Assembly (NCBI GenBank): GCA_002840405.1
Contig: PHAR01000002.1
Span: forward strand, 248,001-312,000
Direction of reading: 5' to 3'
Length of the DNA: 64,000 bases
Source: Deltaproteobacteria bacterium HGW-Deltaproteobacteria-8
GTDB taxonomy: Bacteria > Desulfobacterota > Desulfovibrionia > Desulfovibrionales > Desulfovibrionaceae
Below the pieces are notes generated by a model. The model was not told the origin of the DNA and did not search any database. It saw only the letters and a program-made list of their open reading frames with translations. This document shows, one piece after another, positions 1-9,569 of the stretch (the stretch's first letter is position 1; every line of letters begins with the position of its first letter). Both the position numbers and the translations under genes were made by a program.

Positions 1-538
1 CAAGTGCTGTCGTCTGATATGCCTTTATTCCAGCAGAATATGAGTCCAGATCACTTCTCGTGAAGGTTGGTATTGTTGATGGTAAACTTTTCGATATTGT
101 TTGAATGTTATTTGTGAATACGTTGACTCTAGCCACATGTATTTCACCAAAGATCCCTCTGTCTTTTGCGACATCCAGTTTTTCGAAAAATAAGTCATGT
201 ACTTGGTATTCATCGTTGAAGTCTTTTGTTATTGTTACAGTCTTTGGAATTCTTGAAACATTAATACGATCAATCATTGCTTCTTCAAGGACTGTTGCAA
301 TGTCTTCTGCGGAAAGAGAAAATTCGATTTCTATTGTTGGTTCAAGGTCATCATATTGAATTGGACAGACATTTTCGTCTATACTAATGTCAGTATTGAA
401 GTCGGCCAAGGCTTGCAATATAGAGCTCTTTCCAGATTCATTCTTTCCAGCAAGGATTGTAACTCCTTCTTCTAAATAGCAATCTCCAGAATCAATAATA
501 GATTTGTAGTTGCAAATTCTGAATTTGATTATCTTCAT
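1..538 (-). CDS. OLD-like P-loop ATPase, 3' end off the window
   Basis: An open frame without stops runs leftward from an ATG at 538 and leaves the window, so about 179 N-terminal residues are visible. Residues about 26-40 form a Walker A motif (AGKNESGKSS) right after the strand typical of SMC/RecF/OLD-type ATPases, which begin with a short N-terminal strand-helix unit such as MKIIKFRICNYKSI. A GAGGT ribosome binding site lies 6-7 bases before the ATG. Base composition is far poorer in GC than the rest of the window, suggesting transfer. By family it could be an OLD/AAA_23-type ATPase with a C-terminal TOPRIM nuclease, often linked to phage defence, but the C-terminus is not visible, so this is inference. 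A DNA-repair ATPase is the main alternative. Confidence 0.72.
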   Translation of the reverse strand, partial: MKIIKFRICNYKSIIDSGDCYLEEGVTILAGKNESGKSSILQALADFNTDISIDENVCPIQYDDLEPTIEIEFSLSAEDIATVLEEAMIDRINVSRIPKTVTITKDFNDEYQVHDLFFEKLDVAKDRGIFGEIHVARVNVFTNNIQTISKSLPSTIPTFTRSDLDSYSAGIKAYQTTAL

Positions 539-617
539 AACTACCTCGATTTATCTAGTTGCTTATCTTAATCAGCGGATTTGTCAATATGGTGGAATGC
601 CTTCATATCCGACAAGC

Positions 618-652
618 GAACGGCCCCGAAGCTTCCGCTCCGGGGCCGTTTT
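618..652. terminator. Hairpin terminator between the OLD-like gene and the MCP
   Basis: An 8-bp GC-rich stem (CGGCCCCG at 621-628 pairing with CGGGGCCG at 641-648) is followed by TTTTC on the plus strand. It sits just past the end of the leftward chemotaxis receptor gene, so it probably ends that transcript. The T-run is better on the plus strand. Confidence 0.6.
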
Positions 653-721
653 CATTCTCCTACTTGTGAGCCGCAGGGCGGCTAAAACTTCTCGAAGCCG
701 CTCTCGTCCTCCTGTTCCTCG

Positions 722-2554
722 TCAGCGCCCGGATGCGCGTAAGGGGCAGGGGCAGCCGCCAATGTGCTGCAGCCGCTGGGCCTGGCTCGCCAGTTCCTCG
801 CTGGTGCTGGCCGTTTCCTCAGAGGCCGAGGCGTTCTGCTGGATCACCTGGTCGAGCTGCTGGATGGCCCTGTTCATCTGGTCCGCGCCCTGGGTCTGCT
901 CGCGGCAGGCCGCGCTGATCTCCTGCACCAGCTCGCTGGTGTGCTCGATGTCCGGCACGATCTTGGCCAGCATGTGCCCGGCCTTCTCGGCCACGGCCAA
1001 ACTGTTGTTGGAGAGCTGCCCGATCTCGCTGGCCGCCGAGCCGCTGCGCTCGGCCAGCTTGCGCACCTCTGCCGCCACCACGGCGAAGCCCTTGCCGTGC
1101 TCGCCCGCGCGCGCCGCCTCGATGGCCGCGTTCAGCGCCAGCAGGTTCGTCTGCCGGGCGATCTCCTCGATGAATCCGATCTTGTCCACGATCTCGCGCA
1201 TGGCCTTCACGGTCTGGTCCACGGCCGCGCCGCCCTCGCGCGCGTCCTCGGCGCTCTTCTTGGCCATGTTCTCGGTCTGCTGGGCGTTGTCCGCGTTCTG
1301 GCGGATGTTCGAGGCCATCTCCTCGATGCTGGAGGAGATCTCCTCCACGCTGGCGGCCTGTTCCGTCGCGCCCTGTGACAGGGACTCGCTGGACGCGGAC
1401 AGCTCCTCGGACCCGGAGGCCACGGCCTCGGCCGAGTTGTTCACCTGCAGCACCACCGAGCGCAGCCGCACGGCCATGTCCGTCAAGGCCGCCGCCAACG
1501 CGCCGATCTCGTCCTTCTGGTTGACGTCGATGCGCGCCGCAAGATTGCCCTCGGCCAGTTCCTTGGCAAAGGTCAGTCCCTTGCGCACCGGCCCGACGAT
1601 GCCCCTGGTGATGAATATCGCGGCCAGGGTGCCGAGCAGCAGGGCCAGCAGCGCGCCGGTGACGAGCAGGGTGCGCGACATGGCGATCTCGCCGAACATC
1701 TTGGCCTTCTGGCTGTCGCGCGCGGTCTCGCAGACCTTCTGCATCTCACGTGCGTTGGTGATGAGCTGCTTCTCCATGTCCTGCTGTTTTGTGAGGGCCT
1801 TGGAGTAGTCGTCGAGGTATTTCACGTACGAGGTCGTCTCGGTGATGATCTTCTCGGTCTGGGCGATGTTCTCCTGCTTCTTCAGCTGTGACTTGAGACC
1901 CTGCGCCAAGGTGATGATGCCCTGGCCGATCTCCTGCGCTTTCTGGGCATAGGCCGCGTCGCCTGTCTGGATGTAGTACATGACCGTCAGGCGCATGGTG
2001 ATGAGCCGGGACTCGATCTTGCTCGCGTCGTTCAGCTTGCCGAGCCGGGCGTCCAGGGCAGCCGTAGCTGCCTTGGCCTTGATCTCACTGGTCATGGCGG
2101 CGCTCTGCATGGCGTTGAGCGCCTGGGCCTCTCCGGTCGCCCGCAAGGCGGCGGCGCCCATGGCCTTTTGGACCTCCGCGCGCATGCGCTCGCTCTCCAC
2201 AAAGCCCTTGAAGGCGGCGTCATAGTTGTGGGTGGCCTTGATGACCTGGTCCATCTGCTCGCGGTTCGCATTGTCCGTGAAGCGGGCCTTGTACTTCGTT
2301 GCGCTGGCCAGGATGCCCGCAACGTTCTTGCCAACTTCTTCGATGCTCTTCTCATCGCGCCGGATCTGGAAGTTTTTCTCCTGGCGCCTGCTCTCCAGAA
2401 CCATCTTGATGATTTCAGTCATGCCGTCGGCCTTGTCCACCCGGTCCAGGGCGGACGAGAAGCCGCGCCAGGAGAGCATCGACAAAAGCGCGGTCAGCGT
2501 GAGCACCGCGGCGAAACCCAGACCAAGCTTCAGGGATAAACGCAGATTTTTCAT
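722..2554 (-). CDS. Methyl-accepting chemotaxis protein, C-terminal tail frameshifted
   Basis: Membrane chemoreceptor that would signal to CheW/CheA. Transmembrane helix 1 is near residues 8-28, followed by a largely helical periplasmic sensor of about 260 residues (HBM-like), transmembrane helix 2 near 296-319, a HAMP domain, and a cytoplasmic signalling domain containing the conserved hairpin tip ([20 protein letters not shown]). The ATG at 2554 is preferred over an upstream TTG because GAGGTGA precedes it. The frame ends abnormally at 722. A one-base change near 766-772 would instead give an acidic tail ending in GFEKF with a TAG at 682, which looks like the genuine C-terminus of this receptor type. 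The ligand is unknown. Confidence 0.9.
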   Translation of the reverse strand: MKNLRLSLKLGLGFAAVLTLTALLSMLSWRGFSSALDRVDKADGMTEIIKMVLESRRQEKNFQIRRDEKSIEEVGKNVAGILASATKYKARFTDNANREQMDQVIKATHNYDAAFKGFVESERMRAEVQKAMGAAALRATGEAQALNAMQSAAMTSEIKAKAATAALDARLGKLNDASKIESRLITMRLTVMYYIQTGDAAYAQKAQEIGQGIITLAQGLKSQLKKQENIAQTEKIITETTSYVKYLDDYSKALTKQQDMEKQLITNAREMQKVCETARDSQKAKMFGEIAMSRTLLVTGALLALLLGTLAAIFITRGIVGPVRKGLTFAKELAEGNLAARIDVNQKDEIGALAAALTDMAVRLRSVVLQVNNSAEAVASGSEELSASSESLSQGATEQAASVEEISSSIEEMASNIRQNADNAQQTENMAKKSAEDAREGGAAVDQTVKAMREIVDKIGFIEEIARQTNLLALNAAIEAARAGEHGKGFAVVAAEVRKLAERSGSAASEIGQLSNNSLAVAEKAGHMLAKIVPDIEHTSELVQEISAACREQTQGADQMNRAIQQLDQVIQQNASASEETASTSEELASQAQRLQHIGGCPCPLRASGR

Positions 2555-2711
2555 CAACTCACCTCAAGTGGGCAACATGTATTGGAGGGCATCATCAATT
2601 CTGTAGCATAGCATTTATTTGTCCGCAATTCCTATGAGACAATTAGATGGTTCATCGGCTTGTGCAAAAATGTCTGTAGGGTATAGGAGTGAGAAATGCT
2701 GGGCAAAACCC

Positions 2712-2740
2712 TTGACGAGCGCACGACCCTTGGATAAAAA
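2712..2740 (+). promoter_or_regulatory. Sigma70-type promoter of sahR-ahcY
   Basis: TTGACG at 2712-2717 and TAAAAA at 2735-2740 are separated by 17 bases. They lie about 40 bases before the sahR start. Confidence 0.55.
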
Positions 2741-2743
2741 TTT

Positions 2744-2763
2744 ACATCAGGATATATTGATAT
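2744..2763 (+). promoter_or_regulatory. Candidate SahR operator
   Basis: An imperfect palindrome (ATCAGGATATATTGAT at 2746-2761) lies directly after the -10 element and before the sahR start. AT-rich palindromes of this kind are described for SahR regulators of the SAM cycle, so autoregulation and control of ahcY are likely. This is inferred from position and symmetry. Confidence 0.5.
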
Positions 2764-2777
2764 AGTCATGGAGCCCG

Positions 2778-3707
2778 ATGACAGACCTTTTGCGCATACA
2801 TAAAGCCCTGGCCGACGAGACCAGGCTTCGCCTCACCGGGATCCTGCGCCGCTTCGAGCTGAACGTCGGCGAACTGGTGGCGGTGCTGGGCATGAGCCAG
2901 CCGCGTATTTCCCGGCACCTCAAGATTCTCGTGGAGGCTCGGCTGGTGGACTGCCGCCGCGAGGGCCTGTGGGCCTTTTATCGCGCCGCCGCCACCGGGC
3001 CGGGCAGCCGGGTGCTTGGCACCTCCGCCGAGTTCATGGACACGCCAGAGTTCGAGGTCGACGCAAGCCGTGCCGCTGCGGCCGTGAGTGAACGCGTGCA
3101 GGCCACGCGGAGGTTCTTCGACTCCGTGGCCGGGCGCTGGCGCGACCTCTCGCGCGAGGTGCTGGGCGAGCTGGACCTGCCGGGCGAGATAGCCAGACGC
3201 GTGCCCGAGGGCGCCGCCGTGGTCGACCTGGGCTGTGGGCCGGGCGAGCTGCTGGAGCGCCTGAGCGAACGCGCCTGCCTGGTCATCGGCGTGGACAATT
3301 CGCCGCGCATGCTGGAGCTGGCGGGCCAGCGGCTGAACGGCAAGGCCTCGCAGGACGGCCGGGCCGGCATCAGCCTGCGCCTGGGTGACCTGACGCACCT
3401 GCCCCTGCGCGAGGGCGAGGCCCAGGCCTGCGTGTTCTCCATGGTCCTGCACCACCTGCCGGACCCTGTGGCCGCCTTGTCCGAGGCGAGGCGCGTGCTG
3501 TGCCCCGGCGGACGGCTGATCATCGCCGACTTCGACCGCCACGAGAACGAGGCCATGCGCGTGCATTATGGCGATGCGCGCCTGGGCCTGGACCAGCGGC
3601 AATTGCGCGCATGGCTTGAAGAGGCCGGGTTCCTGCCCGGCCCTGTGGAACCGTACCCTGTCAACCAGGGCCTTGTGGTGCTCCTCGCCGAGGCGGCGAG
3701 ACCCTAG
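2778..3707 (+). CDS. sahR: ArsR-type regulator fused to a SAM-dependent methyltransferase (SahR-like)
   Basis: A 309-residue two-domain protein. Residues 1-75 are an ArsR winged helix ([16 protein letters not shown], then a recognition region [13 protein letters not shown]). Residues 110-309 form a class I methyltransferase with motif [14 protein letters not shown] near 145. ArsR-methyltransferase fusions beside ahcY in Desulfovibrio are known as SahR, repressors of S-adenosylhomocysteine/methionine cycle genes that sense S-adenosylhomocysteine. Here the gene lies 49 bases before ahcY on the same strand, behind a promoter with a palindromic operator. Whether the methyltransferase domain is catalytic or only binds the ligand cannot be told from sequence. 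Confidence 0.88.
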   Translation: MTDLLRIHKALADETRLRLTGILRRFELNVGELVAVLGMSQPRISRHLKILVEARLVDCRREGLWAFYRAAATGPGSRVLGTSAEFMDTPEFEVDASRAAAAVSERVQATRRFFDSVAGRWRDLSREVLGELDLPGEIARRVPEGAAVVDLGCGPGELLERLSERACLVIGVDNSPRMLELAGQRLNGKASQDGRAGISLRLGDLTHLPLREGEAQACVFSMVLHHLPDPVAALSEARRVLCPGGRLIIADFDRHENEAMRVHYGDARLGLDQRQLRAWLEEAGFLPGPVEPYPVNQGLVVLLAEAARP

Positions 3708-3756
3708 CCACGGCCCGGTTCAACCTTTTTCGCAAACACCTTTGGAGGACAACAAG

Positions 3757-5175
3757 ATGATGGAACTTGACCTGAAGATGAACTACCGCGTCGCCGACCT
3801 GTCCCTGGCCGATTGGGGCCGCAAGGAACTGCAGCTCTCCGAGAACGAGATGCCCGGCCTCATGGCCCTGCGCAAGAAGCACGGCAAGAAGAAGCCCCTC
3901 AAGGGCCTGAAGATCATGGGCAGCCTGCACATGACCATCCAGACCGCCATGCTCATCGAGACCCTGCACGCGCTGGGCGCGGACCTGCGCTGGGCCTCCT
4001 GCAACATCTTCAGCACCCAGGACCACGCGGCCGCGGCCATCGCCAAGGCCAAGACCGCCAGGGTCTTCGCCTGGAAGGGCGAGAGCCTGGAAGAGTACTG
4101 GTGGTGCACCGAGCAGGCCCTCACCTGGCCTGACGGAAGCGGCCCGGATCTCATCGTGGACGACGGCGGCGACGCCACCCTCATGATCCACCAGGGCGTG
4201 AAGTGCGAAAAGCAGCCCGCCCTGCTCAAGAAGAAGGTGGAGAACAAGGAGTTCCAGATCATCATGGACCGCCTGGCCCATGGCTACAAGGCCGATCCCA
4301 AGAAGTGGACCAGGATCGCGGCCAAGGTGCGCGGCGTTTCCGAGGAGACCACCACCGGCGTGCATCGCCTGTACGACATGGCCAAGAAGGGCGAGCTGCT
4401 CTTCCCGGCCATCAACGTCAACGACTCCGTGACCAAGAGCAAGTTCGACAACCTGTACGGCTGCCGCGAGTCCCTGGCTGACGGCATCAAGCGCGCCACA
4501 GACATCATGATCGCTGGCAAGATCAGCGTCGTGGTGGGCTACGGCGACGTGGGCAAGGGCTGCGCCCAGTCCATGCGCGGCTTTGGCTCCCGGGTCATCA
4601 TCACCGAGGTCGACCCCATCTGCGCCCTCCAGGCGGCCATGGAGGGCTATGAGGTCCTGCCCATGGACAAGGCCTGCGAGCTCGGCGACATCTTCATCAC
4701 CGCCACGGGCAACCTCCACGTGGTCAATGCCAAGCACATGGTCAAGATGAAGGACGAAGCCATCCTCTGCAATATCGGCCACTTCGATTCCGAGATCGAG
4801 ATGAGCTTCCTGGAAAACAACCCCAAGTGCACCAAGCTTGAGATCAAGCCCCAGGTGGACAAATGGACCCTGCCCGGTGGCAAGTCCCTCATCGTCCTGG
4901 CTGAAGGCCGCCTGGTGAACCTGGGCTGCGCCACGGGCCACCCCAGCTTCGTCATGAGCAACTCCTTCACCAACCAGGTGCTGGCCCAGCTCGATCTCGC
5001 GGCCAACAAGTATGAGCCCTCAGTCATGATCCTGCCCAAGAGGCTGGACGAAGAGGTCGCCCGCCTGCACCTGGAGCGCCTGGGCGTTGAGCTGGACAAG
5101 CTGACCAAGGCCCAGGCCGACTACCTGGGCGTGTCCCAGGACGGCCCCTACAAGCCGGAGCACTACCGCTACTAG
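3757..5175 (+). CDS. ahcY: Adenosylhomocysteinase
   Basis: Cytoplasmic NAD-dependent enzyme that splits S-adenosylhomocysteine into adenosine and homocysteine and so relieves product inhibition of methyltransferases. The 472-residue product has the family length. The NAD-binding Rossmann motif ([11 protein letters not shown]) and the C-terminal signature ending in KPEHYRY are intact. The start is the ATG at 3757, with GGAGG at 3744-3748. The open frame extends further upstream into sahR, but that part is not coding. The gene is cotranscribed with sahR and followed by a strong terminator. Confidence 0.97.
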   Translation: MMELDLKMNYRVADLSLADWGRKELQLSENEMPGLMALRKKHGKKKPLKGLKIMGSLHMTIQTAMLIETLHALGADLRWASCNIFSTQDHAAAAIAKAKTARVFAWKGESLEEYWWCTEQALTWPDGSGPDLIVDDGGDATLMIHQGVKCEKQPALLKKKVENKEFQIIMDRLAHGYKADPKKWTRIAAKVRGVSEETTTGVHRLYDMAKKGELLFPAINVNDSVTKSKFDNLYGCRESLADGIKRATDIMIAGKISVVVGYGDVGKGCAQSMRGFGSRVIITEVDPICALQAAMEGYEVLPMDKACELGDIFITATGNLHVVNAKHMVKMKDEAILCNIGHFDSEIEMSFLENNPKCTKLEIKPQVDKWTLPGGKSLIVLAEGRLVNLGCATGHPSFVMSNSFTNQVLAQLDLAANKYEPSVMILPKRLDEEVARLHLERLGVELDKLTKAQADYLGVSQDGPYKPEHYRY

Positions 5176-5249
5176 ATCAGCAAAGCGGGAGGGGGGCGGG
5201 GGCCAGTCGCGAGCCATCGCCTGCCTGTCTCCCTCTTTAAGATGAACGA

Positions 5250-5287
5250 AGGGCTTCTTCCGGTAACGCGCCGGAGGAAGCCCTTTC
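5250..5287. terminator. Bidirectional terminator after ahcY
   Basis: A 13-bp stem (GGGCTTCTTCCGG at 5251-5263 with CCGGAGGAAGCCC at 5271-5283) and a short T-run. It separates the converging ahcY and AAA+ regulator genes and can serve both. Confidence 0.8.
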
Positions 5288-5321
5288 CATTGGCCGGATG
5301 GCGGTGTGCGCTGCTGCCCGG

Positions 5322-7895
5322 CTAGCGTCTCTTCACCGGGACGTAGTGCGTGGCCGGACCCTGCCCGGCCTTGGACAGGAGGCCCTTTTCGACCAGGTCG
5401 CGCAGGTCGTGGATGGCGGTCCTCACCGGGAGGTCCCCGCCGATGAGCGTCTGGTGGTCCTGCCGGGTGATGGAACCCTTTGCCAGGGCGAAGGAGTAGG
5501 CTGCCTGCTGGCGGGCATTGAGCTTCACCGCGCCTGGCAGGGGCTCGGCGGCGGGGGCTGCGGAAGGCGGCCTTGAAGCGGACGGAGCGGGCGGAGCTGC
5601 CGGCGCGGCAGGCTTCGGCGCAGCCGGAGAGCGAAGCTGCGGCGGTTCCGAATTTTGGGAGGGCGGCGGGGCCAAGGCCTCGGCAAGGGCTTTCAACGGA
5701 CGCAGCTCCTCGTCCTCAAGCACGATGTCCTCAGCCTGGATCACGTCGTTCTCGACCATGACCGCAGAGTTGGTGATGCGGTTGATGAGTTCGCGGACGT
5801 TGCCCGGCCAGTCGTAGGCCTTCATCTTCTCTATGGCGCCCTTGCTGAAGCCGAGCCCGTGTTTTCCGACCTTCTCCTCTGCGGCCATGAGGTAGTGGAT
5901 GGCCAGCAAGGGAATGCTCTCCTTGTGCTCGCGCAGGGGAGGCGTGTGCAGCGAGATGACCTTGAGCCGGAAATAGAGGTCCTCGCGGAAGATCTTCTGG
6001 TCGATCAGACTCTCCAGGCTCACGTTGGTGGCGGTGATGATGCGCACGTCGACATCAATCTCCGCATCGCTGCCCAGAGGCTTGATCTTGCGCATGGCCA
6101 CGGCCCGCAGCAGAGCCTGCTGGACCTTGGGCGAGGCGGTCTGGATCTCGTCGAGGAAGAGCGTGCCGCCGTTGGCTTCCAGGAAGGCGCCCTTGCGCTC
6201 GTTTTTGGCCTCGGTATAAGCCCAGCGGACATGTCCGAAGAGTGTGTCGAGCAGCAGGTTCTCGTCCAGGGCGCCGCAATCCACGCAGATGAGCGGCCCG
6301 CCGGACCGGCGGCTGTTCCGGTGGATGGCGTCTGCCGCCAGCTGCTTGCCGGTTCCGGTCTCGCCGACGATGAGCACATCCACATCCACCCGGGCAGCCT
6401 TGAGGATGTCCGCCTTGAGCTGCTCGATCTTCGGGCTGATCCCGCAGAATTCTGGCAGGATATCTGAGCTGTTGCCGACGATCAGCGAAAGCATCTCCTC
6501 GTCCAGCGCGGCCCTCTGGCGCAGGCCGGAGCGTTTGAGAGCCTCGTCCTTGGTTTGGATGAGTTCGGCCTGGGTGCGCATCTGCTCAATCATCTTGTTT
6601 ACGGCGTTCATGAGCATGTTGGTCTCATAGCCGGAATGCGGGATGTCGACAGGCTGCAAGTTCTGCGAGGACCATGCAGTGCTCACCGCCCTGGTCATCT
6701 TGATGATCGGGTTGGCGATGACGCGACTGACAAGGTAGACCAGGCCCGCAATCATGACGATGGTCGTCAGGGTGATGAGCAGCATGACGTCCATGTGCCG
6801 GTAACCTGCTGTCAGCGTCAGCTGGCTGCGGTCGATGTTGGCCACGCCTGCGTAGATAATGGGTTCCTTGCCCTTCATCCGGGTGAACTCGATGGGCGAA
6901 TATGCCTGAATGCAGTCGCGGACAAGGCTGTCTTGGGCCGAGGTGTTTGACAGGCTGAAAAGGCCGTCCTTCCCTTCCCGAACGTCGGTCACCATCTTCC
7001 AGAAGTTCTTGTGCACTGAACTCGGCCTGAAGGCGCATGAGGTGTGGGGGTTGCCCAGGGTGCCCTCAAAGCCCGCCCTTGCGAGATAGGTCGCCAGAGG
7101 CGGGTCCTTCTTTTCGATGTCCTCAGACTGGAACAGCTCCCAGCCTTCGGTGTCGAACATGTAGCTGTAGACGATTTCATCACCGCGCGCGTTGCCCCGC
7201 AGAGGCGAGAGCGGGGATCTGTAGACAGAGAGTATGTCTCTGATCTGGCGCGCGTCGATGGCCAGGAGCAGGTGACCGGACTCGCCGTGGGGCGTCGTAT
7301 AGGGAGTGACCAGGCGGATGACCTGCGAAGAGACCTTTCTGTTGGGATTGTTTTCTGAAGGGAAGGGGTACTCGATCTCCATGACGGGCGAGATCCAGAC
7401 CTCACCGAGCGAGAGGGCAGGGAGCTTTTCAACGAAGAGGAGCGGGTTGGGATGGATCTTGTCCAGGCGATTTGCAAGCAGGCTGATAATATTGCCATCT
7501 TTGATGACAAGAAAGGTGTTGCCATCTTCTTTTGGCGAGATGTGGGCGAACTCGCAATATTTCATGCCAGAAATGCTCAGGCGTCTGGCAATGAACGTCC
7601 GCATCTGCTCTTCATTCATGGGCTCTTGGGCAGCGAGAAGAATATCCTGGCGGACGCGTTCCAGGAATTCTTCAATCTGACTGGCCAGCGCCTGTGTCTG
7701 AACGGAGGCATTGCGCTCTACTCCTGCCTCTATGAGGTTGCAGGAGAGAATGTAGGTGAGGTAGCCCGTGACCATGAGGGTAAGAATGACGGAAGGGATG
7801 AGGGCGAACATCAGCTTGGTTTTGAGGTTCAAATCCCTGAACCAATCCATGGCGTTGCCAAACATGACACGGAGCTGTGGGCCTCTATCTGGCAT
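5322..7895 (-). CDS. Membrane-bound sensor with HAMP and AAA+ sigma54-activator-like domain
   Basis: An 857-residue protein. It has a transmembrane helix near 26-49, an extracytoplasmic sensor of about 320 residues (Cache-like by layout), a second transmembrane helix near 375-400, HAMP, an AAA+ domain with Walker A GETGTGKQ and Walker B GGTLFLDEIQ, a Pro/Ala-rich linker, and a C-terminal winged-helix-like domain instead of a Fis helix-turn-helix. The sigma54-contacting GAFTGA loop is replaced by WAYTEA. The ATG at 7895 has AAGGAGAG upstream; an upstream TTG is less likely. It is divergent from a run that carries a sigma54-type promoter, so it probably senses an external signal and controls that run. 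The ligand is unknown. Confidence 0.85.
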   Translation of the reverse strand: MPDRGPQLRVMFGNAMDWFRDLNLKTKLMFALIPSVILTLMVTGYLTYILSCNLIEAGVERNASVQTQALASQIEEFLERVRQDILLAAQEPMNEEQMRTFIARRLSISGMKYCEFAHISPKEDGNTFLVIKDGNIISLLANRLDKIHPNPLLFVEKLPALSLGEVWISPVMEIEYPFPSENNPNRKVSSQVIRLVTPYTTPHGESGHLLLAIDARQIRDILSVYRSPLSPLRGNARGDEIVYSYMFDTEGWELFQSEDIEKKDPPLATYLARAGFEGTLGNPHTSCAFRPSSVHKNFWKMVTDVREGKDGLFSLSNTSAQDSLVRDCIQAYSPIEFTRMKGKEPIIYAGVANIDRSQLTLTAGYRHMDVMLLITLTTIVMIAGLVYLVSRVIANPIIKMTRAVSTAWSSQNLQPVDIPHSGYETNMLMNAVNKMIEQMRTQAELIQTKDEALKRSGLRQRAALDEEMLSLIVGNSSDILPEFCGISPKIEQLKADILKAARVDVDVLIVGETGTGKQLAADAIHRNSRRSGGPLICVDCGALDENLLLDTLFGHVRWAYTEAKNERKGAFLEANGGTLFLDEIQTASPKVQQALLRAVAMRKIKPLGSDAEIDVDVRIITATNVSLESLIDQKIFREDLYFRLKVISLHTPPLREHKESIPLLAIHYLMAAEEKVGKHGLGFSKGAIEKMKAYDWPGNVRELINRITNSAVMVENDVIQAEDIVLEDEELRPLKALAEALAPPPSQNSEPPQLRSPAAPKPAAPAAPPAPSASRPPSAAPAAEPLPGAVKLNARQQAAYSFALAKGSITRQDHQTLIGGDLPVRTAIHDLRDLVEKGLLSKAGQGPATHYVPVKRR

Positions 7896-8023
7896 GGCAA
7901 GCTCTCCTTGAGGAATGGCGCGGGGTTGCGGATGTGATCCTCTTGCTTTTGGCAATATATCGGACAAAACAGCCTGTCAAGCAAATACTTTATGGTCTGT
8001 TAATTCTGGCTGTTATCTGTTTC

Positions 8024-8044
8024 CTTGCCATATATCTTGCCATA
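8024..8044 (+). promoter_or_regulatory. Direct repeats upstream of the sigma54-type promoter
   Basis: CTTGCCATA occurs at 8024-8032 and 8036-8044, 12 bases apart, 5 bases before the -24 element. It could be a regulator site in the divergent intergenic region, but it is closer to the promoter than activator sites usually are. Confidence 0.35.
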
Positions 8045-8049
8045 ATTCT

Positions 8050-8065
8050 TGGTACGAAGGTTGCT
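8050..8065 (+). promoter_or_regulatory. Sigma54-type (-24/-12) promoter
   Basis: TGGTACGAAGGTTGCT differs from the consensus TGGCACG-N4-TTGCW at one position, with the required 10 bases between GG and GC. It lies 114 bases before the first gene of the rightward run and faces the divergent AAA+ regulator. Confidence 0.65.
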
Positions 8066-8178
8066 TTTAGGGTCCGTATGCAAGCTTTGCAAGATGGTGC
8101 AAGGCAGATGGGTTGAGGTGCTGGCCTGGAAATCTGGTGGGCCGGAAATGTTGCAAAACCAAATATGGGAGGAGATCC

Positions 8179-8478
8179 ATGCGCAAGAAGCTGGCCAAGT
8201 TGGGCGGGTTGATCGCTTTGGTTCAAGTCGTCGTCCCCTCTGTGCTCCTGGCGGCAGGCCCCAAGGCTGTTGACCTTGTCGTCGTCGCGGACACACGTGT
8301 TCTCACGGATGGTATGAATCGGTATTTTGCCGACCTTTACAACACGGACATTCTGCTGTTCGCGGTTTGGGCCGTGGTCCTGACGGCGCTGATGGGCAGC
8401 GTTCTCGGTGTCCTCATGGATAAGATCATGACGTCTACCGGCTTGAACCTGACCAAGCGCAAGATCATCGAGCACTAA
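8179..8478 (+). CDS. Small membrane protein, first gene of the sigma54-type run
   Basis: A 99-residue protein with a signal-like hydrophobic segment near residues 8-26, an external loop of about 30 residues, a membrane helix near 60-83 and a basic C-terminus. GGGAGGAG at 8167-8174 supports the ATG. It starts a same-strand run with the TauE/SafE permease 28 bases downstream, so it may be an accessory subunit. No named family is recognised. Confidence 0.75.
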   Translation: MRKKLAKLGGLIALVQVVVPSVLLAAGPKAVDLVVVADTRVLTDGMNRYFADLYNTDILLFAVWAVVLTALMGSVLGVLMDKIMTSTGLNLTKRKIIEH

Positions 8479-8506
8479 CGGCCAAACTACAAGGAGAGTG
8501 CCTGTT

Positions 8507-9532
8507 ATGGAATGGATGTACATGCATATGCCCATCTCGGGCGTGAATATTTTGTGGCCGGGCCTGGTGCTCATCGGCTTCTCGGTCGGCGTCATTGGCG
8601 GCTTCTTCGGAATGGGCGGCGCCTGGATGGTTACTCCGGGCCTGAATATCCTGGGCTTCCCCATGGCTTTCGCCATCGGCACTGACATTGCCCACATCGC
8701 CGGCAAATCCATGATCTCCACGGTCCGCCACTCCAAGTTCGGCAACGTGGACTACAAACTGGGCATCGTCATGCTCGCCGGAACGATGGTGGGCATCGAA
8801 ATCGGTGCGCAGATCGTCATGTACCTCGAACGCGTCGGCCTGGTGGGCAGTGTTGTCCGCTGGGTGTATGTCGTGGTTCTGGCGCTCATCGCCACCATGG
8901 TCTTCTCTGACTATGCCAAGGCCGTGAGCAACAAGAAGCGCGGCGAAGTCGGCGCGCACGGCGCCGAGGGCCTGACCTGGTACAAGACCATGCACCGCAT
9001 CAAGATACCCCCGATGATGAGCTTCAAGGAAGCCGGAATCACCTGCTCCATGTGGCTTCCGATCATGGTCAGCCTGTTCTGCGGCATCCTGGCCGGTTTC
9101 CTGGGCATCGGCGGCGGCCTCCTGCGCATGCCCGCCCTGGTCTACCTCATCGGCGCCCCGACGCACATCGCCGTCGGCACCGACCTCTTCGAGGTTATGA
9201 TCTCCGGCCTTTACGGCGCCTTCACTTACACCTTGAAGGGCCGCATTGAAATCGTGGCCGTGTTCGTCATGCTCACCGGCGCCGCCATCGGCGCGCAGAT
9301 CGGAACCGTTGCCACCAAGTACGCCAAGGGCATGGGCATCCGCGTCGCCTTCGGCCTCGCAGTCGTGGCCTGCATGGTCTCCATCATCCTCAAGCAGTAC
9401 AAGTATGGTGATGCCGCCGCTGTCGTGATCCTTGGCGCCATCAGCCTGATCTGCATCTGGATCTGCAAGATCATGTTCGTCGGCGCTGCCCACGAGCTCA
9501 GGATGAAGAAGGCCGGGACCCCCATCGACTAG
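8507..9532 (+). CDS. TauE/SafE (TSUP) family permease
   Basis: A 341-residue integral membrane protein with about eight helices. It shows the duplicated glycine-rich signature of the family, GGFFGMGGAWMVTP near residue 30 and AGFLGIGGGLLRMP near 200. TSUP proteins export or import sulfur-containing anions such as sulfite, sulfoacetate or taurine-derived compounds. In a sulfur-metabolising organism an anion of this kind is plausible, but the substrate cannot be read from sequence. AAGGAG at 8491-8496 precedes the ATG at 8507. The gene sits in the run behind the sigma54-type promoter. Confidence 0.88.
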   Translation: MEWMYMHMPISGVNILWPGLVLIGFSVGVIGGFFGMGGAWMVTPGLNILGFPMAFAIGTDIAHIAGKSMISTVRHSKFGNVDYKLGIVMLAGTMVGIEIGAQIVMYLERVGLVGSVVRWVYVVVLALIATMVFSDYAKAVSNKKRGEVGAHGAEGLTWYKTMHRIKIPPMMSFKEAGITCSMWLPIMVSLFCGILAGFLGIGGGLLRMPALVYLIGAPTHIAVGTDLFEVMISGLYGAFTYTLKGRIEIVAVFVMLTGAAIGAQIGTVATKYAKGMGIRVAFGLAVVACMVSIILKQYKYGDAAAVVILGAISLICIWICKIMFVGAAHELRMKKAGTPID

Positions 9533-9569
9533 TCCCACCCTGGACAACCAAAGCAAACGGAGTCGCGAA

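Noticed and set aside
510-1808. Rightward open frame of 432 codons
   Set aside because: Antisense to the chemoreceptor gene, which has complete domain motifs.
8143-8160. TGGGCCGGAAATGTTGCA as a second sigma54 site
   Set aside because: GG to GC spacing is 11-12 instead of 10.
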